Positions 10,403 through 17,778 of a stretch of DNA of 64,000 bases are shown here, in pieces; the first letter of the stretch is position 1; the number at the start of each line of letters is the position of its first letter. Made by a program: the position numbers and the translations under genes. The notes under the pieces are model-generated. The model was not told where the DNA came from, made no database searches, and saw only the letters and a list, made by a program, of their open reading frames with translations. Source of the DNA: Fundidesulfovibrio agrisoli (lineage in GTDB: Bacteria > Desulfobacterota > Desulfovibrionia > Desulfovibrionales > Desulfovibrionaceae); assembly GCF_022808715.1 (NCBI RefSeq), contig NZ_JAKZKX010000005.1, positions 124,001-188,000 of the forward strand. Direction: 5' to 3'.

Positions 10403-11268
10403 TGCGTTTTGTGCTGGCTTGCGCCATCGCCTTGTTTTGCATATTGCCGGGCCCGGCCCGCGCCGGGGATTCCCCGCGCGTGGTCAGCCTTTACGCGGCG
10501 CACGCAGAGAACCTGGCGCTCATGGGTGCGGCGGGCGTGCTGGTGGGCGTGAACGAACCCATGGGCAACCTGCCCGTGCTCTCCGCCCGGGACGGGGCCG
10601 AGGCCATCGCGGCCCTCAAGCCCGACCTGGTGCTGGCCCGGCCCATGCACCGCACCATGCAGCCCGGCTTAATCGAGCAGCTGGAGCGCCTGGGCGTCAA
10701 GGTGGCCTGCCTGCAGCCCGCCTCGCCCTCGGAGCTGGAGCCCTACTGGCTGGAGCTGGGCAGGCTCACCGGGCACGAGGCCCAGGCCCGTGGGATGGCC
10801 GAAGCCTTCCGCCGCGAGCTGGCGGCGCTGGAGGCCGTGGTCGCCAAGGTGCCGGAGGGGGAGCGCAAACGCGTGTATTTCGAGTCCATCCACCGCCAGA
10901 TGAAGACGGTGAGCCCGGGCTCCATGGCGGCCTTCGTGCTGGAGCGCGCCGGGGGGATCAACGCCGCCCCGGACGCCGAGCCCGTCTCCGGCAGCAACAT
11001 CGCCCTGTTCGGGCTGGAGCGGCTGGTGGCCGAAGGGGACCGGGTGGACGTGTATTTGGCCCAGAAAGGCCCCATGAACCCGGTGAGCGTGGAGGAGATC
11101 GCGGCCACGCCGGGCCTCTCCGGGCTCAAGGCCGTGCGGGAGGGCCGGGTGTATCTGGTGGACGAGGCATTGACCAGCAGGCCCACGCCGCGCCTGGCCC
11201 AGGGGGCGCGGCAGGTGGCCATGCTTTTGTACCCGCAATTGTTCGGAACAGACGGAGTGGCGAAGTGA
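10402..11268 (+). CDS. Periplasmic substrate-binding protein, BtuF-like
   Basis: The 288-residue protein has a cleavable signal peptide (ending ARA-G near residue 22) and the class III binding-protein fold pattern (RVVSLYAAHAENLALMGA, KPDLVLARPM, LERLGVKVACLQP, and a C-terminal REGRVYLVDEAL). It would capture the corrinoid or metallophore for the BtuCD-like pair. The ATG at 10402 overlaps the ATPase TGA by one base. Within a riboswitch operon containing cbiK and cbiL, a vitamin B12 or cobinamide substrate is the best guess; a heme or siderophore substrate is not excluded. Confidence 0.9.
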   Translation: MRFVLACAIALFCILPGPARAGDSPRVVSLYAAHAENLALMGAAGVLVGVNEPMGNLPVLSARDGAEAIAALKPDLVLARPMHRTMQPGLIEQLERLGVKVACLQPASPSELEPYWLELGRLTGHEAQARGMAEAFRRELAALEAVVAKVPEGERKRVYFESIHRQMKTVSPGSMAAFVLERAGGINAAPDAEPVSGSNIALFGLERLVAEGDRVDVYLAQKGPMNPVSVEEIAATPGLSGLKAVREGRVYLVDEALTSRPTPRLAQGARQVAMLLYPQLFGTDGVAK

Positions 11269-11969
11269 GTTCGACCGGAACCTTGCATGCCGTGGGCGTT
11301 GGCCCCGGCGACCCTGACCTGCTGACCATCCGGGCCGTGAAGGCCCTTGGGGCCTGCGCCGTGGTGTTCGCGGCGGCCTCCACCAAGAACGACCACTCCC
11401 TGGCCCTGGCCATCGCCTCCCCGCACATGCGCCCGGACACCCCGGTGGTGTCCCTGGGTTTCCCCATGACGCGCGACCAGGCCGTGCTGGAGGCCGCCTG
11501 GGAGGCCAACGCCCGGGCCGTGCTGGACGTGCTGGACCAGGGGCGCGACGCGGCCTTCATCACCCTGGGCGACCCCATGACCTATTCCACGTTCCTCTAC
11601 CTCTGGCGCACCATCAAGGCCATGCGCCCGGACGCGCGCGTGGAGGTGGTGCCGGGCGTCAGCTCCATCCAGGCCGCGGCGGCGGCCGCCGGGGTGGGGC
11701 TGGCCGAATCCGGCGAGAACCTGGCCGTGCTCTCCGGCGTGGACGACCCCGTGCGCCTGCGCCGCGCCCTGGAGGCCTGCGACAGCGCGGTGATCCTCAA
11801 GGCCTACCGCAGCTTCCCCATGCTGCGCGAGCTGCTGGGCTCCATGGGTCTGGCGGACAAGGCCGTGCTGGTCAGCCGTTGCGGCCTGCCAGGCGAGGCC
11901 ATCGTGCGCGGGCTTGCGGAGGCGGGCGAGAGGCCGCCGTATTTCTCGCTGATTCTGGTGAAAAAATAA
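11265..11969 (+). CDS. cbiL: Precorrin-2/cobalt-factor II C20-methyltransferase
   Basis: The 234-residue product has the tetrapyrrole methylase fold: the N-terminal VGVGPGDPDLLTIRAVKAL motif, a central ITLGDPMTYSTF motif and VVPGVSSIQAAAA. The C20 methylase adds the methyl at C20 using SAM; with a cobalt-inserting CbiK in the operon, the cobalt-early (CbiL) role is likely. The GTG start at 11265 overlaps the binding-protein stop (GTGA). It is the last gene of the riboswitch operon, followed by a strong terminator. The rest of the corrin pathway is not in the window. Confidence 0.93.
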   Translation: MSSTGTLHAVGVGPGDPDLLTIRAVKALGACAVVFAAASTKNDHSLALAIASPHMRPDTPVVSLGFPMTRDQAVLEAAWEANARAVLDVLDQGRDAAFITLGDPMTYSTFLYLWRTIKAMRPDARVEVVPGVSSIQAAAAAAGVGLAESGENLAVLSGVDDPVRLRRALEACDSAVILKAYRSFPMLRELLGSMGLADKAVLVSRCGLPGEAIVRGLAEAGERPPYFSLILVKK

Positions 11970-12002
11970 TCAGACAATAAAGCAAGTTAATGCGGCATGT
12001 TA

Positions 12003-12045
12003 CGGGCCGGGCGGGGTGCAGACCCCGCCCGGCCCGCCGTTTTTT
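12003..12045 (+). terminator. Rho-independent terminator of the B12 operon
   Basis: A perfect 15-bp stem (12003-12017 with 12022-12036), a four-base loop and a six-T run follow cbiL by about 30 bases. Confidence 0.93.
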
Positions 12046-12058
12046 CGGCGAGAGGCCC

Positions 12059-12086
12059 TAAAGAAAAGGCCTGTCGCGTTCGATAA
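12059..12086 (+). promoter_or_regulatory. Sigma-28 (FliA) promoter, flagellin gene 1
   Basis: TAAA (12059-12062), a 16-base spacer and TTCGATAA (12079-12086) match the flagellar consensus TAAA-N15-GCCGATAA at 6 of 8 -10 positions, with one extra spacer base. It is the weakest of the three flagellin promoters. Confidence 0.65.
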
Positions 12087-12148
12087 GCGCTTCAGAAAGG
12101 GTGCACTAGAGCGCGACGCCCTTCCGGGGGGAGGGGAGAAGTCGTGCA

Positions 12149-12177
12149 GGCAAGGATGCCACCACTATTCAAGGAGG
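12149..12177 (+). promoter_or_regulatory. Probable two-site CsrA operator, flagellin 1 leader
   Basis: GGCAAGGATGCC (12149-12160) forms a 4-bp stem with AGGA in the loop. A second CANGGANG match, CAAGGAGG (12170-12177), is the Shine-Dalgarno itself. The same pair occurs in the other two flagellin leaders. This matches the known two-site CsrA control of the Bacillus hag leader; CsrA binding here is inferred. Confidence 0.5.
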
Positions 12178-12184
12178 AATCGCG

Positions 12185-13075
12185 ATGTCACTGGTAATCA
12201 ACCACAACATGATGGCGGCGAACGCCACTCGCAACCTGTCCAACTCTTACGGCAAGCTGGCGGTTTCGACCAGGCGCCTCTCTTCGGGCCTGCGCGTGGG
12301 CACGTCCTCGGACGACGCGGCCGGCCTGGCCGTGCGCGAGCTGATGCGCGCCAACATCGCCTCGCTCAACCAGGGCGTGCGCAACGCCAACGACGCCGTC
12401 TCCATGATCCAGACGGCCGACGGCGCGCTGGGCGTCATCGACGAGAAGCTGATCCGCATGAAGGAGCTGGCGACCCAGGCCGCCACCGGCACCTACACCT
12501 CGGACCAGCGCCTCATCATCGACTCCGAGTACCAGGCCATGTCCTCGGAGATCACCCGTATCGCCAAGTCCACGGACTTCAACGGCATCTACCTGCTCAA
12601 CGGCAACCTCTCCGGCACCACGCACTCCGGCACCGGCCTGGTTCCCACCGGCAAGCTCAAGGTGCACTTCGGCAACAACAACTACTCCGCCTCCGACTAC
12701 TACTACGTGCAGATCAACTCGGCCACGGCCTCGTCCCTGGGCGTGGGCCAGGGCGCGGGCGCGGGCAAGGCCGGGCGCTCCATCTCCACGCAGGATCTGG
12801 CCCAGAAGGCGCTCTCCGCCCTGAACAAGGCCATCGTCTCCAAGGACAAGATCCGCGCCAACCTGGGCGCCCTGCAGAACCGCCTGTCCAACACGGTGCA
12901 GAACCTGCAGATCCAGGCCGAGAACCTGCAGTCCGCAGAGTCGCAGATCTCCGACGTGGACGTGGCCACCGAAATGACGGAATTCACCCGTCAGCAGATC
13001 CTCACCCAGTCCGCCGTGGCCATGCTCGGCCAGGCCAACAACCTGCCCAAGATGGCCCAGCAGCTTTTGGGATAA
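12185..13075 (+). CDS. Flagellin, copy 1
   Basis: The 296-residue flagellin has the conserved D0/D1 ends: N-terminal LVINHNMMAANATRNLS, RLSSGLRV and DDAAGLAVRE; C-terminal DVATEMTEFTRQQILTQSA and QANNLPKMAQQLLG. The central variable part is short, so the outer D2/D3 domains are small or absent. It is the structural subunit of the flagellar filament, exported by the flagellar type III apparatus. It diverges most from copies 2 and 3 near its start (MSLVINHNMMAANATRN) and in the region around residues 185-212, but shares a 239-nt identical 3' block with both. It has its own sigma-28 promoter and terminator. Confidence 0.97.
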   Translation: MSLVINHNMMAANATRNLSNSYGKLAVSTRRLSSGLRVGTSSDDAAGLAVRELMRANIASLNQGVRNANDAVSMIQTADGALGVIDEKLIRMKELATQAATGTYTSDQRLIIDSEYQAMSSEITRIAKSTDFNGIYLLNGNLSGTTHSGTGLVPTGKLKVHFGNNNYSASDYYYVQINSATASSLGVGQGAGAGKAGRSISTQDLAQKALSALNKAIVSKDKIRANLGALQNRLSNTVQNLQIQAENLQSAESQISDVDVATEMTEFTRQQILTQSAVAMLGQANNLPKMAQQLLG

Positions 13076-13107
13076 AAGAGGGAACGAGAGCCTCCCTCTC
13101 CTCCGTT

Positions 13108-13141
13108 GGCCGGGGTGTTACGAGCGCCCCGGCCTTTTTTT
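13108..13141 (+). terminator. Rho-independent terminator, flagellin 1
   Basis: An 8-bp GC stem (13108-13115 with 13127-13134), an 11-base loop and seven T follow the stop by about 30 bases. Confidence 0.88.
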
Positions 13142-13164
13142 ATGTTTTCTGACCCCGTGAGGGC

Positions 13165-13191
13165 TAAAGCTTTTCGGGATTCCGCCGATTA
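13165..13191 (+). promoter_or_regulatory. Sigma-28 (FliA) promoter, flagellin gene 2
   Basis: TAAA (13165-13168), exactly 15 bases, then GCCGATTA (13184-13191): 7 of 8 matches to the FliA -10 consensus with ideal spacing. Confidence 0.85.
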
Positions 13192-13265
13192 GAGGCGCGG
13201 ATCATCCCCCTGAAACCCGGTCCGGTTGTTCGGCGCCGGGGGATTGGCCGGGGGGATGGAAACAA

Positions 13266-13295
13266 GGCAAGGACGCCGCTTACCATTCACGGAGG
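13266..13295 (+). promoter_or_regulatory. Probable two-site CsrA operator, flagellin 2 leader
   Basis: GGCAAGGACGCC (13266-13277) puts GGA in the loop of a GGC/GCC stem. CACGGAGG (13288-13295) is the ribosome site and a second CANGGANG match, 20 bases downstream. Confidence 0.5.
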
Positions 13296-13302
13296 AATCA
13301 CC

Positions 13303-14193
13303 ATGGCTCTCGTAATCAACCACAACATGATGGCGATGAACGCGTCCCGCAACTTGTCGAGCTCGTACGGCAAGTTGGCTGTCTCCACCCGCCGCCTGTC
13401 CTCAGGCCTGCGCGTGGGCACCGCTTCTGACGACGCGGCCGGTCTGGCTGTCCGCGAGCTGATGCGCGCGAACATTTCTTCGCTCAACCAGGGCGTCCGC
13501 AACGCCAACGACGCCATCTCCATGATCCAGACCGCCGACGGCGCGCTCGGGGTCGTGGACGAAAAGCTCATCCGCATGAAGGAACTGGCGACTCAGGCCG
13601 CTACGGGCACCTACACCTCTGACCAGCGCCTCATCATCGACTCCGAGTACCAGGCCATGGCCTCGGAAATCACCCGTATCGCCAACGCCACGGACTTCAA
13701 CGGCATCTACCTGCTCAATGGCAACCTCTCCGGCTCCACCCACTCCGGCACCGGCCTGGTTTCCACCGGCAAGATGAAGATCCACTTCGGCACCAACAAC
13801 TACTCCGCCTCCGACTACTACTACGTGCAGATCAACAGCTCCACGGCTTCGTCCCTGGGCGTCGGCGCGGCCGCCGGCGCGGGCAAGGCCGGGCGCTCCA
13901 TCTCCACGCAGGATCTGGCCCAGAAGTCCCTGGACGCCCTGAACAAGGCCATCGTCTCCAAGGACAAGATCCGCGCCAACCTGGGCGCCCTGCAGAACCG
14001 CCTGTCCAACACGGTGCAGAACCTGCAGATCCAGGCCGAGAACCTGCAGTCCGCAGAGTCGCAGATCTCCGACGTGGACGTGGCCACCGAAATGACGGAA
14101 TTCACCCGTCAGCAGATCCTCACCCAGTCCGCCGTGGCCATGCTCGGCCAGGCCAACAACCTGCCCAAGATGGCTCAGCAGCTGCTCGGCTAG
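13303..14193 (+). CDS. Flagellin, copy 2
   Basis: This 296-residue flagellin is nearly identical to copies 1 and 3, with the same conserved N-terminal SSGLRVG and DDAAGLAVRELMR and C-terminal coiled-coil region. It differs from copy 3 at only a few residues (for example SSSYGKLAV versus SNSYGKLSV near residue 20, and a Ser/Ala change near residue 147). Its 5' leader, including TTCACGGAGGAATCACC, is shared with copy 3. It is transcribed from its own sigma-28 promoter and ends at its own terminator, so copy dosage and composition can be set independently. Confidence 0.97.
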   Translation: MALVINHNMMAMNASRNLSSSYGKLAVSTRRLSSGLRVGTASDDAAGLAVRELMRANISSLNQGVRNANDAISMIQTADGALGVVDEKLIRMKELATQAATGTYTSDQRLIIDSEYQAMASEITRIANATDFNGIYLLNGNLSGSTHSGTGLVSTGKMKIHFGTNNYSASDYYYVQINSSTASSLGVGAAAGAGKAGRSISTQDLAQKSLDALNKAIVSKDKIRANLGALQNRLSNTVQNLQIQAENLQSAESQISDVDVATEMTEFTRQQILTQSAVAMLGQANNLPKMAQQLLG

Positions 14194-14220
14194 TACTGGC
14201 GAGCTTCCAGGCATCCGGCA

Positions 14221-14253
14221 AAGCCGGGCCGCTCAGCGGCCCGGCTTTTTTTT
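14221..14253 (+). terminator. Rho-independent terminator, flagellin 2
   Basis: A perfect 10-bp stem (14223-14232 with 14236-14245) with a three-base loop is followed by eight T. Confidence 0.93.
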
Positions 14254-14343
14254 CGCCGAATCCCGGGGCCTGTCGGAGGTTTTGGACATCAAATCAAGCA
14301 ATGCCGGATAGTAAGGGGGCGAAACAAGGCGCGGGGCCGGGCC

Positions 14344-14370
14344 TAAAGGATTTCCGGAACCGGACGATAG
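14344..14370 (+). promoter_or_regulatory. Sigma-28 (FliA) promoter, flagellin gene 3
   Basis: TAAA (14344-14347), exactly 15 bases, then GACGATAG (14363-14370): 6 of 8 -10 matches with ideal spacing. The leader to the start codon is about 100 bases. Confidence 0.78.
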
Positions 14371-14442
14371 GAGTGTCACAGCGGCGCCGCCACCCACAAA
14401 CCACAAACCGGGGAGCGGGAAAAGGTCTCGCGGCGGACCGCA

Positions 14443-14471
14443 GGCAAGGAAGCCAACAAAATTCACGGAGG
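14443..14471 (+). promoter_or_regulatory. Probable two-site CsrA operator, flagellin 3 leader
   Basis: GGCAAGGAAGCC (14443-14454) with GGA in a GGC/GCC hairpin loop, and CACGGAGG (14464-14471) at the ribosome site, repeat the arrangement of the other two flagellin leaders. Confidence 0.5.
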
Positions 14472-14478
14472 AATCACC

Positions 14479-15369
14479 ATGGCTCTCGTAATCAACCACA
14501 ACATGATGGCGATGAACGCGTCCCGCAACTTGTCGAACTCGTACGGCAAGCTGAGCGTCTCCACTCGCCGCCTCTCGTCCGGCCTTCGCGTGGGCACCGC
14601 TTCTGACGACGCCGCCGGCCTGGCCGTTCGCGAACTGATGCGTTCCAACATCTCTTCGCTCAACCAGGGCGTCCGTAACGCCAACGACGCCATCTCCATG
14701 ATCCAGACCGCCGACGGCGCCCTGGGCGTGGTGGACGAAAAGCTGATCCGCATGAAGGAGCTGGCGACCCAGGCCGCCACCGGCACCTACACCTCGGACC
14801 AGCGCCTCATCATCGACTCCGAGTACCAGGCCATGGCCTCGGAAATCACCCGTATCGCCAACGCCACGGACTTCAACGGCATCTACCTGCTGAACGGCAA
14901 CCTCTCCGGCGCCACCCACTCCGGCACCGGCCTGGTTTCCACCGGCAAGATGAAGATCCACTTCGGCACCAACAACTACTCCGCCTCCGACTACTACTAC
15001 GTGCAGATCAACAGCTCCACGGCTTCGGCCCTGGGCGTCGGCGCGGCCGCCGGCGCGGGCAAGGCCGGGCGCTCCATCTCCACGCAGGACCTGGCCCAGA
15101 AGTCCCTGGACGCCCTGAACAAGGCCATCGTCTCCAAGGACAAGATCCGCGCCAACCTGGGCGCCCTGCAGAACCGCCTGTCCAACACGGTGCAGAACCT
15201 GCAGATCCAGGCCGAGAACCTGCAGTCCGCAGAGTCGCAGATCTCCGACGTGGACGTGGCCACCGAAATGACGGAATTCACCCGTCAGCAGATCCTCACC
15301 CAGTCCGCCGTGGCCATGCTCGGCCAGGCCAACAACCTGCCCAAGATGGCCCAGCAGCTGCTCGGCTAA
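14479..15369 (+). CDS. Flagellin, copy 3
   Basis: The third 296-residue flagellin has the same D0/D1 ends and a short centre. At DNA level it is a mosaic: its start and leader match copy 2, the segment around 14763-14830 matches copy 1 at silent sites where copy 2 differs, and the last 239 nt before 15351 are identical in all three. This pattern points to ongoing gene conversion. A long GC hairpin without a T-run follows, so some transcripts may read on towards fliD. Confidence 0.97.
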   Translation: MALVINHNMMAMNASRNLSNSYGKLSVSTRRLSSGLRVGTASDDAAGLAVRELMRSNISSLNQGVRNANDAISMIQTADGALGVVDEKLIRMKELATQAATGTYTSDQRLIIDSEYQAMASEITRIANATDFNGIYLLNGNLSGATHSGTGLVSTGKMKIHFGTNNYSASDYYYVQINSSTASALGVGAAAGAGKAGRSISTQDLAQKSLDALNKAIVSKDKIRANLGALQNRLSNTVQNLQIQAENLQSAESQISDVDVATEMTEFTRQQILTQSAVAMLGQANNLPKMAQQLLG

Positions 15370-15391
15370 TCCGGGAAATAGAACCGATTCC

Positions 15392-15425
15392 AGCCGGCCG
15401 GCCCGCCCAGGCGGACCGGCCGGCT
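15392..15425 (+). terminator. Strong hairpin without T-run after flagellin 3
   Basis: AGCCGGCCGG (15392-15401) pairs with CCGGCCGGCT (15416-15425), with a further CCGCC/GGCGG inner stem. No U-tract follows, so it may stabilise the mRNA end or give only partial termination. Confidence 0.5.
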
Positions 15426-15433
15426 GAACGGTT

Positions 15434-15449
15434 CGGCGCGGGGTTTGCT
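15434..15449 (+). promoter_or_regulatory. Sigma-54 promoter of fliD-fliS
   Basis: CGGCGCGGGGTTTGCT matches the -24/-12 consensus TGGCACG-N4-TTGCW at all but two positions, with the required GG-N10-GC spacing (GG 15435-15436, GC 15447-15448). It lies about 50 bases before the fliD start. Middle-class flagellar genes are commonly sigma-54 dependent. Confidence 0.78.
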
Positions 15450-15501
15450 ATCTTCCGGTCAAGGCGAACTGCCCCGGCAATTATTTCCCAGGGGGACGGT
15501 C

Positions 15502-17184
15502 ATGGCGATCGGAGACGTAACAGGCGGAACCACCACATCCGGCCAAGTAACATTCACCGGGCTCGGCAACGGCACCGACTTCAACAGCCTCATCCAGAAG
15601 CTGGTGCAGGTCGAGCAGTCCCGCGTGAACATCTACCAGACCTGGAAACAATCCTGGCTGGACAAGAACGTCGCGTTCAAGGCCCTGAACACGGAGATGC
15701 TCACCCTGCGCTCCAGCCTGCAGAGCATGGACACCATCGGTGAGTTCCTGAAGAAGACCGCAGCCTCCACCAATTCCGACGCACTCACCGCCACGGCGGG
15801 CGGCGACGCCGAAACCGGCACCACCAGCTACACCGTGGCCCAGCTGGCCAAGAACAAGACCATGGTCACGGGCACGGGCTACGCCTCCCTGACCCAGAAC
15901 ATCAACACCCTGGGCACGGCCGCCAAGTTCACCTACACCTACAAGGGCGTCACAGTCAGCAACGCCATCCCGGCCAACTGCACTTTGACCGACCTGGCCG
16001 CCATCATCAACGTCAACTCGGCCAACAAGGGCGTGCGCGCCTCCACGGTCTTCGACGGCACCAACTACTACCTGCAGCTCAAGGGGCTGGACACCGGCGC
16101 GGCCGCGTCGCTGGTGGTCTCCGGGGCCTCGACCCTGCCGAATTTCAAGGCGGCCAACTTCAGCGTCACCCAGAACAACCAGGACGCCAAGCTCAAGATC
16201 AACGGCTGGCCGCTCTCCAACGCCTACATCACCCGGCCCACCAACACCATTTCGGACGTGGTGGCGGGTCTGACCCTGTCGCTCAAGTCCTCGGGCTCGG
16301 GGCTCATCACCGTGAACACCGACATCGACTCCGTGGTGGAGAACGTCAAAACGTTCGTCACCCAGGTCAACAAGGTGCGCTCCATGATCCGGGACCTGAC
16401 CAAGGTGGACTCCACCACCAAGCAGGCCTCGATCCTGACGGGCAACTACGGCCTGCAGATCTGCGACTCCATCATGAAGAACATCACGGCGGCCGACGGC
16501 GTGGGCTTCAGCCATAGCACGGACAAATACACCTCGCTGTCACCCCTGGGCCTCTCAACCGACGCGGTGGAGGGCTCCACCACGGAGGGCCTCATCACGC
16601 TGGACGAGGCCATGCTGCGCAGCCAGCTCGCCTCCAACGCCAACGCGGTGGGCCTGATCTTCGCGGGCACCTACGTGGGCGATACGGACAGCTCCGACAT
16701 CAGCTACTCCTCCTACATCAGCGGGCTGACCAAGGCGGGCAACTACAAGGTCAGCTACACCGTGACCGCCGGCAAGGTCAGCGCGGCCACCATCGGCGGC
16801 CAGCCCGCCACCTTCGACCCGGTCAAGAACACCATCACGGGCAAGGCGGGCACGCCCGCGGCCGGTATGGTCGTGCAGGTGAACAACAACACCGACGGCA
16901 GCTACACCCACACGGTGAACCTGCGCCTGGGCAAGGCGCCGGAGCTGGTCGACGAACTGGCGGACCTGACCAACGCGGACACAGGCCCCCTGAACATCCT
17001 GCAGAAGAACTACGTGACCATCTCCGACAACATCCAGAAGAAGATCGACTACGAAAACAAGCGCATCTCAGCCTATGCGCAGAGCCTCAAGAACAAGTTC
17101 TCCAAGCTGGACGCGCTGCTTGGCACCTACAACCAGCAGCAGACCAGCCTTGCCTCCCAGATCACGCAGATGAGCAAGTCTTAG
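15502..17184 (+). CDS. fliD: Flagellar filament cap protein FliD (HAP2)
   Basis: FliD forms the pentameric cap that folds and inserts flagellin at the filament tip. The 560-residue product has the N-terminal FliD pattern (FTGLGNGTDFNSLIQKLVQVEQ, residues about 15-37), a Thr/Ser/Asn-rich central region, and a C-terminal helical segment (NILQKNYVTISDNIQKKIDYENKRISAYAQSLKNKFSKLD, quoted here only as a landmark near residues 500-540) ending in the usual LDALLGTYNQQQTSLASQI. The ATG at 15502 follows GGGGGA; the upstream reading has no signal. fliS follows 21 bases later. Confidence 0.95.
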   Translation: MAIGDVTGGTTTSGQVTFTGLGNGTDFNSLIQKLVQVEQSRVNIYQTWKQSWLDKNVAFKALNTEMLTLRSSLQSMDTIGEFLKKTAASTNSDALTATAGGDAETGTTSYTVAQLAKNKTMVTGTGYASLTQNINTLGTAAKFTYTYKGVTVSNAIPANCTLTDLAAIINVNSANKGVRASTVFDGTNYYLQLKGLDTGAAASLVVSGASTLPNFKAANFSVTQNNQDAKLKINGWPLSNAYITRPTNTISDVVAGLTLSLKSSGSGLITVNTDIDSVVENVKTFVTQVNKVRSMIRDLTKVDSTTKQASILTGNYGLQICDSIMKNITAADGVGFSHSTDKYTSLSPLGLSTDAVEGSTTEGLITLDEAMLRSQLASNANAVGLIFAGTYVGDTDSSDISYSSYISGLTKAGNYKVSYTVTAGKVSAATIGGQPATFDPVKNTITGKAGTPAAGMVVQVNNNTDGSYTHTVNLRLGKAPELVDELADLTNADTGPLNILQKNYVTISDNIQKKIDYENKRISAYAQSLKNKFSKLDALLGTYNQQQTSLASQITQMSKS

Positions 17185-17205
17185 GGCTCCAAGGAGTAAT
17201 TCACC

Positions 17206-17709
17206 ATGCAAAAGGCGGCGCAAGCATACATCCAGACCCAGGTGAACACCGTCACCCAGGGCGACCTGGTGATCATGCTCTTCGACGGCTGCATAAAGTT
17301 CCTGCGCCAGGCCAAGGAGGCCATGTCCGACAAGGACTACGCGCGCAAGGGCGTCCTCATCTCCAAGGCCCTGGACGTCATCGCCGAACTGCAGAGCAGC
17401 CTGAACCTGCAGAAGGGCGGGGAGGTGGCAGAGAACCTCTCCAAGCTCTACCTGCTGTGCTCCACCAAGCTGCTCATGGCCAACATGAACATGGACCAGG
17501 GCATCGTGGACCAGGTCGTGAACATGCTCTCCGGCGTGCGCGACGCCTTCGCCCAGATCAACACCCCCGAGTTCGTGCCCCAGGCTCCCGTCGCCACGCA
17601 GCAGGCCCGCAGCACCGGCCCCGGCCTGGCCACCGCGGGCATGGCCGCCCCGTCGGCGGGCGCGCCCGTGCACAAGGCCTTCGCGGCCTACTCCCAGGCC
17701 AAGAAGTAG
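17206..17709 (+). CDS. fliS: Flagellin export chaperone FliS
   Basis: FliS binds the C-terminus of flagellin in the cytoplasm and prevents premature polymerisation. The 167-residue product has the family opening (AAQAYIQTQVNTVTQGDLVIMLFDGCIKFLRQA) and helical body to about residue 125. The last 40 residues are Ala/Pro-rich and look disordered, which is longer than typical FliS. AAGGAG stands upstream of the ATG. It is co-transcribed with fliD. Confidence 0.95.
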   Translation: MQKAAQAYIQTQVNTVTQGDLVIMLFDGCIKFLRQAKEAMSDKDYARKGVLISKALDVIAELQSSLNLQKGGEVAENLSKLYLLCSTKLLMANMNMDQGIVDQVVNMLSGVRDAFAQINTPEFVPQAPVATQQARSTGPGLATAGMAAPSAGAPVHKAFAAYSQAKK

Positions 17710-17778
17710 GGGGCCGGCGACCGGGCGGGCAGGGCCGCGCGCTCTGGACGCTGGGCGCGCTTTGGGCAATAGTGCCGC

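Noticed and set aside
14310-14335. A second sigma-28-like box (GCCGGATA) upstream of flagellin 3
   Set aside because: The TAAA-like element is at the wrong distance; the downstream TAAA-N15-GACGATAG is clearly better.
12185-15369. Tandem flagellins as an assembly duplication
   Set aside because: The copies differ at many scattered sites, have different promoters and different terminators, so they are real paralogs.
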